DNA of 64,000 nucleotides from Lingula anatina (GCF_001039355.2 NW_019775468.1:97620-161619); one strand, 5' to 3'. Counted from the stretch's first letter, positions 1 through 12,600 are shown. The notes: generated by a model from the letters alone, not told the origin. Program-made: numbers and translations.

Positions 1-79
1 CTGCAAAAATATCAAACATATTAAGGTGTACATTGTGTTACGTCATCTACAATATCTGAAAAAGAGAGCTTGTGAGTTT

Positions 80-124
80 CAGAGAGAGAGAGAAAAAGAG
101 AGAGTGAGAGAGAGAGAGAGAGAG
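80..124. repeat. Interrupted (GA)n microsatellite
   Basis: AG/GA dinucleotides with a few interruptions, just downstream of sulfotransferase exon 3 in its intron. The serine/leucine-rich reading frames here are simple repeats, not genes. Confidence 0.85.
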
Positions 125-158
125 TTAGTTGGGGTTGGGTCGCCATGCATGAACTTAC

Positions 159-2685
159 CATGACCGCGGTAAACCAACTCCAGAAAGTCTTCAAACGCTC
201 CTTTAAACCCACTTAAATTCTTCCTGTGAAAGTAATAAGACACGAAGACGTCTTTGGGGTTCCGTATGAGATATAAAAACTTGGAAACGTTTCTGGCTTC
301 TGTGGAGAAGAATCTGGAAATACGAACGATATGAATATAGTGGGAATTCTGCACCAAAAAACCTGATAGAGTCTTTTCAATTCGTTGCTTATAGTACTAC
401 AACAGTGACTGAAATGTTTTAAACTACCAAAAGTAAAACCATTATAAGTTTGTTCCTCTACGCTAAACACGTGATTCAATAAACGATTTGTGAATGAAAA
501 AAAACGTCAGAGATGGCTCTTTGTTACTTCTTTCATTTAAGCTTTCTTAACAAATGTGTCAATACCCACGTCTAGCGGTCATCGGTCATACGGAAAAAAA
601 CATTGAAATACAATCACCTTGGAGGCACGTGCGTATTCAGAACACGCGGTGACGCCATGTTGTCCACGTGATCGGGTAGCACCAACTCTGGGCACATGGC
701 TCTCTCCTTCTCCGTTGGGTTCATCTTGAGGGTGTTTCTAACTAGCATTGATACTATTTCCCAGAGAAAATGTGTTCCTGTATTCAGTACAGAGAAAAAA
801 CAGAAAAGAATAATTGCATTGCAGCTAATTGAAAATTCTAGCAGACTTCGTTTCATCATTTTTTGCTAAAACATGAAACAATAGGCGCGTTGAGCAAGTT
901 CATTGTGACATTTTCTCTCATTTGATGTATTAAAACAATAAAAACAAAACAAATAAAAGGATACTTTAAAGTATTATCAATAAGGGTAATAACCAACCAT
1001 AATGTTCGGCCCGTGATAAGGACATATCGAGACAGGGCACTTTGACAGGTTTCTCGATTGCGCGAATGATGCACATACTTGCATGGTGCCATTTGGAAAA
1101 TTTATCCAAAAAATATACGAAACCCCTCTTTGATCTATATTTTCATAAACTAGCGTTGTACTTTGTAGCCGTTTTAGAGTAATTACCTGATCATGTCGAC
1201 AGCCAAGCATATCATATCCGCTTACCAGCACTTCAAGCTAAAAATGGCCGGACAGCTTAGTTCCCTTGGCGCATTTACGTCACGATTGTGTCAGGTTGTA
1301 CAACACAATCGGAGTATCCGGAAAGGTATATAAGCTTATTGCACATGCATCCCCTTTGAAAGCATACGCCCCTTGTAAGCGAAATACAAATGCGATTGTC
1401 CTATGGCTGAAAGTGCAGGAGTGACAGAAATGGTAGTCCTAGGAATGAAAGTCCGGGGTTCATAATAATGAGTACAGGTTAGGGTCAGTGGGAGAATAGT
1501 GGTTACTATATGGGATGAATGGTACCTGTGCAAAGTAATGTACAGCGGACTACGGTTCCTAGCGGACTGAAATATATCCTGTCACACAGGCCATGCGGCA
1601 AGACAGGGTATAATGATCAATTGACACTTGTACATTTCTACTTCTTCTAACAATATTTACCAAATAGATACTACAATATAATCTGAAAAGCACATGGTGA
1701 AAGCCAATTGTTTTCAGCTTTCGCCATTTTATATCAAGACAACCTCGACCTCCAAGCAAGGTAATAACATGATTCATAAAAAGGTACAGTGTTATTTTTT
1801 CTTTCTTTTTAGCTTTCGACATCAATAATATAAGTAATGCTAATGATATGCAGGCTCGTTGCCTGAGGCTGGGTAGCACAATTTCCCTGTTAAGTGTGGT
1901 TCACCTGTTGTTGCCCTTATGACCAGTGCGTGGGCACGGCTGAAACTAGGTAGATGACAGCTATTAGATACGGTAGCTGCTAACCAAAGAACTATGTTTA
2001 AGTTGCTAGTCTTAGTAAGTGGAGACATGTCAGGATTTTTTTAATCAGAACGGTGTAGTCGTTTCATTATCTTTATGAAATAAGTTAACACAATTCAGCG
2101 AAAGGGGGCAACTCAAACTTAACACAGAAAAGGTCGCTGAAGTTTTTGCTTTCGAAGTCTTTCGTTTTAGTCGTTTTGCATTGTTTGCAGAACCACGGCT
2201 ATCGACATTTACTTCTAGAAAACCCAGCGTGTGAGAGTCGGACACGCAAATATTGCGTTGCGTTTGCTAAGGCTTTGAGTTAGCAGGTGAAAACGTGATC
2301 GCAAATAGCTATGGATAGCTTTGCTTGCAAGCGGTCGCTATTTGCGATGCTTTCGAGTTATAGAGCCCAAGCCTGGATACGCCTCACCTGATTTGGGATA
2401 GTTGATCAACCACACGTCATCCACTCTGGCTTCTGGGGGCTTGCGCAGATAGGCATTCATGTGGACGATAATATCCTTGTATTCGACGGGGAAAGTGAAG
2501 TTGCGATATTTGACCAGTCTTTGTCCAAAACCTCGAGAACTTTTATATTCGACAACTTCTCTCCTTGGTCTATGGAGATAGCCCGATATAGGCATTTTCG
2601 GCAGCTCTGGATATAGCTGAGAAAAGAGTAGACAAGTGAGCGTGGCTAATGCAGGAATCCATAGTAGTCGCCTGTGCAACTGCAT
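159..2685 (-). CDS. Membrane-anchored sulfotransferase (Sulfotransfer_1 family), 3' partial
   Basis: Transfers sulfate from PAPS to an acceptor that cannot be told from sequence. Coding exons in transcript order: 2685-2388, 777-618, 313-159; phases agree (G|, AG|, G|) and all have GT/AG ends. The start is the ATG at 2683-2685; the longer frame reaching 2718 begins with GTG preceded in frame by TAA. The 5'-phosphosulfate loop YPKSGTHFLW spans the exon 1/2 junction (residues about 96-105). The catalytic-type His is in NTHVPPR (about 149), and the 3'-phosphate motif RNPKDVFVSYY is at about 170-180. The C-terminal part, including the usual RKGxxGxWK motif, would lie left of position 1. Unlike classical cytosolic SULTs, the N-terminus has a hydrophobic segment (residues about 8-22, LWIPALATLTCLLFS) after a basic MQLHRR. 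This suggests a type II anchor, so Golgi residence is possible. Family assignment is secure; substrate and location are inference. Confidence 0.88.
2298..2348. repeat. Perfect 12-bp inverted repeat in sulfotransferase intron 1
   Basis: ATCGCAAATAGC at 2298-2309 is matched exactly by its reverse complement at 2337-2348, with a 27-nt loop. It lies about 40 nt inside the intron from the exon 1 donor. Confidence 0.6.
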
Positions 2686-2803
2686 TGCAATACTTCCTTC
2701 CTCGTGCTTGGAGTCCACTTAACCTTGCTTCAGCTTATGGCACTGTCATCCAACCGAAGTTTTGCTTGTTTTAGATAAAGTAGGATGCGGGAACGACCTG
2801 CTT

Positions 2804-2812
2804 TTTATTATA
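2804..2812 (-). promoter_or_regulatory. Possible TATA box of the sulfotransferase gene
   Basis: The minus strand reads TATAATAAA about 120 nt upstream of the chosen ATG, which would leave a 5' UTR of roughly 90 nt. The sequence is AT-rich, so a chance match is quite possible. Confidence 0.22.
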
Positions 2813-2829
2813 CATGCATGACTCGTGGT

Positions 2830-3720
2830 TGATAACTGAGGAGACTGGACCCTGACCTTCACCTTGAATTGAGCTTGACATCTGGCGGTGGTATATTCAT
2901 TATCCACGGTGAGTTAACAAATGACGATCTGCGTTAAGCGTTCGTGTGTCATGTGGGTTAAGAAGTAAGTACCGTTTTTGAATTATACTTTATTCTATTA
3001 CATGTAGATAGAATTTTTTCACGAATACAATTTGCTTGGGTCTTTTTTAGTTTCATCATAATTGATCGTCATGAAATATTGATGTTAAACTAAAATTAAA
3101 TAAATTAGTTTTTAAAACTGCGTCGTTTTGCTGCGTAAGTTGTTTTTTATAAATTTAATTAATATGTTGAAATAATTAAAATGGAATTAAGATTCCACAT
3201 TATTTTGAGGAATTGTGACCAGCAATATGCTGTGGATTTATTTTTGAACGTCCCACTCAATACTACAACTATTTGCATGTGGAGATGAAAAGATCCAGAT
3301 TTATTTTCCGCATGGATATGATCCACCACACCTGGGTCTTCTGATCTAGGTATCACGGTGCTATTTACACTTCCTTTATCTTTTATCTGGTCAAGCTTGA
3401 ATATTTTATGCTAGAGGGTTTCTTATTTATAAATTGTCATTATTTCCTTTTTGTAGCAATAGAAGCACTTAACGCAAGAGAGACTTTGAAGAGCAGACCA
3501 CTGAACCTTAAAGTTTGTGTACAGAGGCCACAGAAGTACCTATGATTAGTTGCTAAAGGCCATGTCACACCTAGCGTAAAGAGATGTGTAGGGATATTGT
3601 AGGTGAAATCGATTATATGCACATATCTGAGCGTATAAAACCACCCTTTTTCTGGAGAGTGAAAAGGCACATATAAAGCAGCATGACCAATGTGTCAAAA
3701 AAGGAATATTTAGTGTTTTG
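2830..3720. other. Gene-free intergenic stretch
   Basis: Between the divergent sulfotransferase and the galactosyltransferase array. Only short frames are present, with no splice-consistent or family-like coding. The sequence is AT-rich. Confidence 0.6.
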
Positions 3721-3724
3721 TTAT

Positions 3725-4080
3725 TTGTGCCATGCTGAATTATATGTTATTTTATCTATGGATGAATACGAGTGCTAGAGGTTAGAGGTTTAAACGTCCA
3801 CAAACCGGTGAGAAATTGTGCCACTTGAACGGTGCTGCAAAGGGTGAAGTTGATCCAGAATTTGTTTTTGCACAAAAGTTAGATTGCATTTGTGCGGCTG
3901 AATGTTTTATAAAAGAAAGCAACTTTTTGTTTCATTAACTCGTGTACTTTATGAGCACTAACGTAGGACATAGAAAATAACCGTTGTTGTTTGACAACGA
4001 AATGTATTTCGTAAGACACTGATTTTTTCAATTTCCTTTCAGAGAGAAACGTTACTGGGTTTGACACCATGAGTCTGGGG
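3725..4080 (+). pseudogene. Relic of a C1GALT1-like gene (first exon and start of exon 2)
   Basis: 3740-3850 is similar to the first exons of genes B and C: it shares tatctatggatgaa and the stretch around cacaaaccgg.gagaaattg, ending in gctgcaaag. It lacks the usual start and contains a deletion. About 190 nt later, tttcctttcag (acceptor about 4042) is followed by agagaaacg, resembling the beginning of exon 2, but the catalytic region is absent. The flank around 3985 (gacaacgaaatg.atttcgtaag) matches the intron just before exon 2 of gene A. This is a dead unit at the 5' edge of the array. Confidence 0.55.
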
Positions 4081-4807
4081 GCATGCTGCACGATGGCTCT
4101 CACACACCTTACAGATCAAGATGATACACTTAAATACCCTGTTATCATTTGCAGATAAACTCCTCTGTTATCTTATGTCGGCGCCGACAACGCTCTCATC
4201 GAACAACGTGAATTGAAGTACAATAAGGGGACCAAACCACAGTCTACTGTACATATCTGGACCCAAGAATGACCTGGTGTTGCCATGGCTTTTTGAATGG
4301 CACTTATTCTCGGAAAACAAGGTCGATCAAATGCATTGTATGTAATTAGTTTCAATATGATTACTTTATTTGTCCCCAAGTAGAACGACCTGATGTTATT
4401 TTGGCAGAGTCAATGGCTTTTTATCTCCGAAAAGAAGATCGATGACATGTATTGTATGTAATTAGTTCACATACAATTACTTAGAAGTGACCACTAATGT
4501 ATATATCTCATATAAACGTCCAAAGCACCACAAAGTCCACTACAGAAACAGAAAATAACATGGGTTTGATAAAAGGAGACAGTGATCAGTTAAAACTTTT
4601 ATTTTTGGGAGATTCCAAATTGTCAGATTGGTTAAACGCGTATCAAATCAAAGTATGTCCTAAAAAAATTAATCATACAAAGATATATTGAATGAATACC
4701 CAGTCCGGAAGGCGTGAAGGAGATCCAACAAGCTAGAGCACCCCCATGGTGAAGTACTGACCTTTCTGTATTCAAAACGGGAAGGTTGAAGGTTCCGAAA
4801 CAAAACC

Positions 4808-5045
4808 ATGTGGCGATTAAACAGCACGGCATGGATTGGCATTTGTCTTATATTATGTGCTGTTGTACTTATACACCGTGCGGTAAATTTAAGGGCCTAT
4901 TGTGAAACACGTGGTCACAGGAATGCAATACAAATGCCAAAAACTCCACAAATTGCAGAGAAATTGCGCAAGTTGAATACTGCTGCCAAGAATGAAGGTG
5001 ATCTTTTTTCAATTTCGATATTGGTTTAAAGGGCCCCGTTTTCAC

Positions 5046-5124
<79 letters not shown>

Positions 5125-7038
5125 TAATTCAGGTTCACTGGCTAACATCTTTGTTACCAATTTTACATGGACACATGTAAAAACATCTACCCCTATCAGG
5201 AACAGTTTTGATTCACTCTCATGGACACATGCACACATCATAATCAACCTCTATTCAAGATTTTTTGTAAAGCGGGAGTCAGTTGATTGTTAACATTGTC
5301 CAAAACAACAGTGCCCAAAGACGTTTTCAATTACATGAACCTTATTTTTATCTCCGTTGTCTGACAACGAAACGCATTTCATAAGATGCCGACATTTTCT
5401 TTTTTCAGATTCGGAAAGAACATATAGAATCCTATGTTGGATTTTGACAGACCCAGATGACTTGGACAATAGAACCATTCATGTCAAAAACACATGGACA
5501 CAAAAATGTGATATTCGCTTATTCATGAGCTCAGCAGAAAATAAAACTTTCCCTACGATTGGGCTAAATGTTAGCAGCGGCAAAAAGCATATTGCAGCCA
5601 AGTCAAAAGCGGCATGGACGTACATTTACAATAATTTTGCCGACAAAGCAGATTATTTCATGAAAGCTGATCCGGATACGTACGTAATCGTAGATAATTT
5701 ACGATATTACCTTTCTCATCACGACCCAACAGTAGCGGAATATTTTGGTCATTCCATGAAATTAAAGCAGCACAACTTTACTTTTATGAGCGGAGGGTCT
5801 GGACTCGTGATCTCCAGAGAAGCTCTTCGACTTCTAGTCACAAATGCTTTCCCACTACGACCCACCTGTATTCCTGACGGCGTAGGTGAGGGCAGGATCC
5901 TGTCGTTTTTAAGTATGGCAACATTTGTTAAAATGAAAGTAGACCAAATACCCTTGTGTGAATGATTACATCCCTTTCAGTTTCACAAATGTTGCCATAA
6001 CATTATCTCAAATGAAATAAATCAAATCATGTTACATTTACCAAATACAATTTTGCTCAGTATGTTCACTGTGTCACTTGAAGGGATAATAACTCTTCGT
6101 TTTGGCCCAAAAAAATGAATTTTCCTGGAGTAAACAACAATTTTCTCATACTTACCAATGGTTAATGAATCCATTTTTACATTCAAATTTAGTCCCTGAA
6201 TTTTTTCTAAAAAGTTTGGTTTTTTGTTAAAATCTCTTAAGAGATTATAACAGAGTTTAGCCATCAATGGAGGTCACGTGGTCTAAAGACAAGCTCAGAT
6301 ATCAGAATAATAGCTATAACTGCCATTTTTGTGGTAAAACAGAATATATTATATTTCTATGAGTTATTCACAATGTTTTTTTTTGTGAAATATAGACCTC
6401 ATACGAAGAGTTATTATCCCTTTAATGTTAAAGATATTTCATTTAGGTTCTTACATTATGCATGAGGACAGGTATTGACGCTTTCGGATTGTGCACGGTA
6501 AGACCTACTCTTATGACATTGCTGCCGTCTTTGACTAGGTTCACGCTTTTTTTATCTCAGGGGAAGACTGGAAGACTGCTCAGTGCCTTTCCAAGGTTGG
6601 AGCTAAAGCTGTCAATACTAGTGATGAATTTGGTAGAGAGAGGTTTTTACTCTATAGACCGGAAATACACATCCTGGGCCTCTACCCGCCGTGGTTTTAT
6701 GAGAAAGATCAGAACAACGCTAGACGGGTACTGCGACAATTAATTTATCTTAGAACATTGGTTTTGACGAATTCAAACGTGTCAAAAAAAACAAAAACAT
6801 TATTTTACACTAAAACCAAAGGCAATATTATATTAACGATTTAATGCAATTTTAATAATACCTATTTAGAGCATGTATTCGGTCAAAAAATAAAACCACG
6901 GGGTTATTTCCTCTAATTATTTTTCAGGGAATAAACTGCTGTAGCGACTTTCCTATAGCATTCCACTACATACGTCCACTGGAGATGTACGTGTTCGACT
7001 ATCTTTTGAACCGTGTTCAGGTCATGAAGACAAACTAG
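4808..7038 (+). CDS. C1GALT1-like beta-1,3-galactosyltransferase, gene A (GT31)
   Basis: Type II Golgi enzyme family that adds galactose beta-1,3 to O-linked GalNAc (core 1, T antigen). Exons 4808-4997, 5409-5885, 6561-6727, 6928-7038; phases 1, 1, 0; stop TAG at 7036-7038; predicted 314 aa. The short cytosolic tail is followed by a membrane segment (about 9-27, AWIGICLILCAVVLIHRAV), a stem, then a catalytic domain starting RILCWILTDPDD. The metal-binding DxD is DPD (151-153) in KADPDTYVIV, where vertebrate C1GALT1 has DDD. Also conserved are MSGGSG, the EDW...CL segment and the C-terminal CCSDFPIAFHY. It is shorter than vertebrate C1GALT1 (about 360 aa). Intron 1 carries a TA/ATA microsatellite. 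Fold and family are firm; acceptor specificity is not known. Confidence 0.9.
5046..5123. repeat. Poly(A)-(TA)n-(AAT)n compound microsatellite
   Basis: A-run 5046-5060, TA repeats 5061-5080 and AAT repeats to about 5123, in intron 1 of galactosyltransferase A. Confidence 0.95.
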
Positions 7039-7921
7039 GATACACGAAAGTTATTCAAAAAGACAAGTGCACGCTGTGCTACGCCGCGCTACGTTTTAAA
7101 AAATTCGATCGTATGACATTCTTTTTCGTTCTGTGAGAATGAAATGGTTTTTGCCAAGTAATATTTCTACTGTGCAGTCATGTGTCCATCATGAATTTAG
7201 TGTTCGTGTAGTGACCAGTGAAGAAGACAGCGCGGCAACGGTGACTGGGGGACGTTGATAATAACACTGTTCGTGCTTACATGACCTCGTGGTGGTCTTG
7301 CTAACTCAAATCACTCTCACTTAAGCGTCTGGTCAGAACAAGAGGTCTACACTTAAATGCCCCGTTATCTTTTGCAGATAAATTCCTCTGTTATTTTATG
7401 TCGGCGCCGACAAAGCTCTCATCAAACAACGTGAAATAAAAGTTAGAGGGTCCAATTAAGCCACACTATACATATCGGGTCCCAAGAATGACCTGATGTT
7501 ATCATGGCCTTTTGAACGGCATTTGTTATCTGAATATAGTGTCGGTCATTTAAATATGACCCAATTAACTTGATGAACATACACAGAGAAATAACATCAA
7601 TTTACAGATGAATAGTTTAAATGAGTACTAATGTTCATATCTCAAATGAACGTCAAAAACACCATTAATTACATTAATTACATTCATTATAGCATCAGGA
7701 AACGACAGGCCTGATAAAAGGAGATACAGGTCAATTTTGACTTATTTTTGGGAAGTCCAAAATTGTCAGAATGGTCAGATGAGAGTCAATTATGTCATTC
7801 CAAACCTTAAGAATTAATTATTCAAGGTGTGACGGAGGACCCACGAGCTGGAGCACACTATTGTCCTCCATTGATTGTTCTGTGCTCAATAGAAAAAGTT
7901 TAGAAATACCAAAACAAAACT

Positions 7922-8290
7922 ATGGGGCGATTCAGCAAAATGGTGTGGATTGGCCGTTTTTCCATATTATGTGCTTTACTACTGGTACATCGTTTTGTGA
8001 ACATGAGTATCCATGCTGAAATATACGGTGACACCGATACTGGTAGAATGCTGAAAGATCCACGAACTGAAGAGAAATCGCACAATATGAGTTTTGCTGC
8101 CAAAGGAGGAAATCTTTTTTAATTATTTATATTTATTTATTTATTTTGTTAGTTATAGTTTATATAAGGTTTATGTCGTCTCTAATGTCAATGGTCCTTT
8201 TTAATTACTTAAGTTTACTTGTACGTATTTCATAAAATTTGATATGCTTTATTTTATTGCAGAAGGAAATTTTAGTCTGCATATCTGTAG
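7922..8290 (+). pseudogene. A-type first exon of unit B with lost donor, plus truncated exon 2
   Basis: The ATG at 7922 opens a frame homologous to exon 1 of gene A and to 13188-13377: MGRFSKM, then a hydrophobic segment (VWIGRFSILCALLLV), then a stem. Where the unit C copy has GGAGACG|GTAACC, this copy reads GGAGGAAATC, so the GT is missing and the exon cannot splice at the usual place. The frame stops soon after, at 8120-8122. About 140 nt downstream an acceptor-like attgcag (ending 8262) precedes a roughly 28-bp remnant similar to the start of exon 2 (AAGGAAATTTTAG), with no catalytic domain. This looks like a decayed gene copy or a dead alternative first exon of gene B. Confidence 0.7.
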
Positions 8291-8299
8291 ATTTGGCAG

Positions 8300-9240
8300 T
8301 TTTTGTTGCTTTATTTTCCTAAACAGGCTTACCCAACTACCAGACTCGGCACCGAATTATACCGAAATTACCGGTAGATCGGACCATTCTACCCGATTTC
8401 AAGGTGTGCGTCAGCATGCATTTCACAGTATCATACCCCGGTGTGGCGTGTACCGCTCGGAGCGTGAACCATCCGTTCTGCTCATGCGCACAAAGCGCAG
8501 GCAAATCTCAGGTGGCCATATCAACACTCTAGGGATTTTTTCAATCCCTAGTCCTATTAAAATTTCATCCATGTATAGATAATATGTATTAGAGTCTTGT
8601 ACATATTACATTTCAGTTTAAATTGTCTTATTATCACTTTTACTTAACAATGTTCATGTAAGTCACCATTCCACGTACAAATTGGACTTAGCGATTTTAC
8701 GCATTGGTGATTCCATGACCCAGGAGGGTAGGCCTATAATGGGAGTTTACCCTCTCTGTTATATGAGATCGAATTAAGAACCGATTGTGATCACAATCCG
8801 TCTCCTTACTTTACACCTGCTTCATTCCCGTCTGCATACAACAGAAAAACTAGGTTATAATTAGCATTTATGTTCTTTTCTACCTACTTATTTCAAACAC
8901 GCATAGAAATGCAATTTCCCAACAAATAAAATACTTTCTTGTCCCTTTTGCAATCTATAGACCATAACACAGGTTTTTCTGCCTCTGAACCTGTTTCATA
9001 CCTAGACAATTTTGATGAATGTGCGCGCAGTAAAAGACTGTGCTTGTTTTAGTAATGTGCACATCTTCCGCAGTTACGACACATTGATTTGATAGCCATA
9101 AATAAAATGATGCATTAGAATTTGTTATACAACACTCTGTGCATCATTTAGAGTTTAAAACGCTTTTTAACGAGCATCAAAGGGAATTTGCCAAACCAGG
9201 CCATACACCAGTAAGCTATTTTTAGATCCAATTATATCAA
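8300..9240. other. Spacer inside unit B
   Basis: No gene seen. 8320-8560 is not matched in the corresponding place of unit C and may be an insertion of unknown type; I could not find clear terminal repeats. A short segment near 9030-9060 (gcgcgcagtaaaagac) matches 13825 in unit C. Confidence 0.4.
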
Positions 9241-9274
9241 AAGAGGAAATATAAGACTAACATGAACAAGAGCA

Positions 9275-11239
9275 ATGTGGAGAATTGGGAACATTGTATG
9301 TTTTGTCAATTGCGTTATACTGTGTGCTAACTTGTATCTATGGATGCGCACTTGTATTCAAATAGGCGGTCACATAGATACAGTCAGGATGTTTAAACCT
9401 TCACAAACCGGAGAGAAATTGCGCCATAGGAGCGATGCTGCAAAGGAACAAGGTGACACAGACAATTTTTTTGATTGCATTTAAGCGGTTGGATGTTAAA
9501 ATATGTGGATAAAAACAAATTTAATATGCATTAACTGCGGGGTAGGGCGTTTTTGAAATAGGCCTACCTACGTTTATCTCTGCTGTCTTGCAACAAAATG
9601 AGCTTCATAAATTCATAAATTGGCATTTTTTCATTTTATTTCAGAAGCAAAATATAGGATCCTTTGCTGGATATTGACAGACCCAGATGATTTGGACAAC
9701 AGAACGATTCACGTCAAAAATACTTGGACACAAAAATGTGACATTCGCTTATTCATGAGCTCCGCAGAAAACAAAACCTTCCCTACGATTGGACTAAATG
9801 TTAGCAGTGGCAGACAGCATATTGCAGCCAAGTCAAAAGCGGCTTGGACGTACATTCACAACAATTTTGCCGAGCAAGCAGATTATTTCATGAAAGCTGA
9901 TCCAGATACTTATGTAATCGTAGAAAACTTACGAAAGTACCTTTCTCATCGCGATCCCACAGTAGCGGAATATATCGGCCATTCTTTGAAATTAAAACGG
10001 CACAACTTCACGTACATGAGCGGAGGATCGGGAATTGTAATTTCCAGAGAAGCTCTTCGACTTCTAGTTACAAAAGCTTTCCCACTACGACCCACCTGTA
10101 TTCCTGACGGTGAAGATGAGGGTATGCCCTTGTTATTTCCAAGAATGGCAACATTTGGGAGAACAACTTGGTTAACTCCCCCCCCCCCCCCCACCACCAC
10201 CACCATTTGTTTCACAAACGTTACTATTAAATAATTCTAAAAAGGTTAAAATATTGACTTTTTGCTATTTACAACCGACTTTACTGTCTCAATTCTTACA
10301 AAAGTGCGCAATACCGAGTCTCAGTGATACCCATCTGCATTGTTCTTACTGTACACTAATTGACGTGTTGCGAAACATGTTTGACATACTGTCACTGTCA
10401 TGTTTCATCAATATCTAATATGTTTAAAGTACTGATGTTATCGTTGCGAAAGGATATTCTTTGAAAATTGCTGGCATCTATGACTTACTTCACGGATATT
10501 TTTTACTTTATTTTAGGCGAAGACTGGAAGACTGCTCAGTGCCTTTCCAAGGTTGGAGCTAAAGCTGTCAATACCAGTGATGGATTTGGTAGAGAGAGGT
10601 TTTTACTTTATAGACCGGAAATACACATCCTGGGCCTCTACCCGCCGTGGTTTTATGAGAAAAATCAGAACATCGCTAAGCAGGTATTGGGGCAATTATT
10701 ACACTTTATAACCTTGGTTTTGACATCTAGTCAAACACGAGTCATCAAAAATGTTATTGTACAATTAAACCAAGGCAATGTTCATAAATGAAAATGATCA
10801 AATACAAACTGAAAATCTTTCAGACCGTTAGCTTACGGCAACCTGGACGTAGTAGCCTTCATCTGCCTGATGTGAGATGTGGTTACTCACTGACCGCTAG
10901 GTGGTGTATAGCGGCTACGACCCTCCAGGTTGGCCGTAAGCTAACGGTCTGAAAGATTTTCGGCTTGTGTTTGATAATTTTCATTTATGATGCAACTACC
11001 AAACTAATGAACATTTTTGCTCAAAGGCACTGTTATTTCAACGATTTAAATGCAATTTTAATAATGACTATTTAGGGCATATATTTGGTCAAAAAACATT
11101 CACAGGTTTATTTTATCTTACTTTTCAGGGAATAAACTGCTGTAGTGACTTTCCTATAGCATTCCACTACATAAACCCCTTGGAGATGTATGTGTTCGAC
11201 TATCTTTTGAACCGTGTACAAGTCATGAGGACGAACTAG
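9275..11239 (+). CDS. C1GALT1-like beta-1,3-galactosyltransferase, gene B (GT31), shifted exon 2 donor
   Basis: Exons 9275-9452, 9645-10121 (or 10115), 10517-10683, 11129-11239; stop TAG at 11237-11239. The first exon encodes a short tail and a membrane segment (IVCFVNCVILCANLYLWM). The catalytic domain is nearly identical to gene C: RILCWILTDPDD, KADPDTYVIV with DPD, MSGGSG, GEDWKTAQC and CCSDFPIAFHY. The ancestral exon 2 donor after 10115 reads AT instead of GT (gaag|atgagg; gene C has gaag|gtgagg). The next GT, at 10122-10123 (gag g|gtatgc), keeps phase 1 and adds two residues (Asp-Glu), giving 310 aa rather than 308. Which site is used needs transcript data. A C-run and ACC repeats follow in intron 2, and intron 3 holds a foldback element. 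Confidence 0.88.
10783..10989. mobile_element. 207-bp foldback (hairpin) element in intron 3 of gene B
   Basis: The arms are long inverted repeats. 10811-10846 (starting gaaaatctttcagaccg) pairs with 10925-10961 with only one extra base. Pairing continues outward with few mismatches to cataaatgaaaat at 10783 and its complement ending at 10989. The loop is about 78 nt. A related, more diverged element is at the same place in gene C; gene A lacks it. No coding capacity. The superfamily is not clear, and I could not define a target duplication. Confidence 0.75.
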
Positions 11240-12600
11240 GATACGTGACGATTATTACAAATGAAAAGTGCACGCCGTTTGTACGTTTGAAGATTTCTTC
11301 TTTTGTTTCTTTATTTTGGATCAGTTTCTGATAGTTTTTCTGTGGCCATTTTAATCGTTTGCTTTCTTGCGAACTTGGAGCGGCTTTTGTGGAAATCACT
11401 TTTACCGTGTTTCTGTCGTGGTAATTCAGACAATATTCCTTTTGTAACTAGAAAGGCACTCAGAGAGCGCGGATTGACGTCAAGCACCCTGCCATGGTGA
11501 ATTGCGGTAGTTGAGAAGACACCCATTGTTCAATGTCAAGGCAATGATGAGGGAACCTTTAAAATTCTTATATCCAGTGAGTAATGTGGATCACTTCTCA
11601 CCACCATATTCTAATTACTTAGAAGCCCATTTGTGGCATATCCAGTGAATTCCATCAAAATCCATGTAAACTTTATCGAGTTAACCTGGTGACAAACAAA
11701 CGACGCCAGAGGCGTTTGTCAATTATCCCAGTTTTGGGTCAATAAATCCTCGAGACGACCCCACCCAAAGTCATTGCAAAATACTGTCAAAGTGAATACA
11801 ACAGAAAAACAACCGAAAAATCATTCCGTCAGACGGCGGCAACAGACGACGGCTGCGACTTTAACACACCGCAAGGTTTTATTTTCAACTAATTGGACAG
11901 AGGCCCAGATTTACGGGTGTTTATTAGATGGAGAAGTACATGTATTTTAGTTCCCCGTCGAATTGTAATTCCAATAAGAATGAGCCTTTGAACATTGCAA
12001 GAGGCATTATATGGCTTCAGGAGCATCTGACTAGATCATTTCCAAATTATGCATAAAGGTTTTGATTGCGTTTTAAGTTTGGGGTACATAGACGAAAGCT
12101 TGGTGATGCTAAAACAAAGGTTTGCTGGAAAAGGGTGGTATTGTTTACTGGATAATATGCTTCAAATTCTTACATTATGCAAAAAAGCAAACAATTCAAC
12201 CGTTTCTGTAAGTTTCAAGCATAGAATTTTTTGCCATATGAACACTTGAGCGGAAACTTTAGAATTCTCTTCTTTGCCAAGTTAAGATCATGATTTCTTT
12301 AAAGAAGTACAGTTTTAATGTGAACTGCTGCAACATTTTACAAGTCTGTCGTGTGACATTCTTTTTAGTTCTGCGAGAATAAAATTGGATTTACTATCAA
12401 GTGATAACTCTACTGTGCAGTTATGTGTATCATCCTGTGTATCATTATGTTAATGTAGTGACCAGTGAGGAAAACAGCGTTGCATCGGTAATTGGTATTT
12501 ATCGGAAGTTGGTAATTAACAGTGTTCGTGCTTACTTAATTGACCTCGTGGTGGACCTGCTATCTCAAATCGCGCTCACTAAAAGCGTCTGGTCAGAACA
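11240..12600. other. 3' flank of gene B, no further gene
   Basis: Shared with the corresponding region of unit C (16242-17260). It presumably holds the 3' UTR and spacer. Frames on both strands around 11300-11530 persist in both units but differ freely in residues, and I do not count them as genes. Confidence 0.5.

Noticed and set aside
1325-1332. TATATAAG resembling a TATA box on the plus strand
   Set aside because: It lies inside the sulfotransferase intron and no plus-strand gene starts downstream.
11303-11526. Frames on both strands conserved between units B and C (also 16257-16527)
   Set aside because: They follow from recent duplication of the whole unit. Residue changes are as frequent as expected without constraint on either strand, and there are no family motifs.
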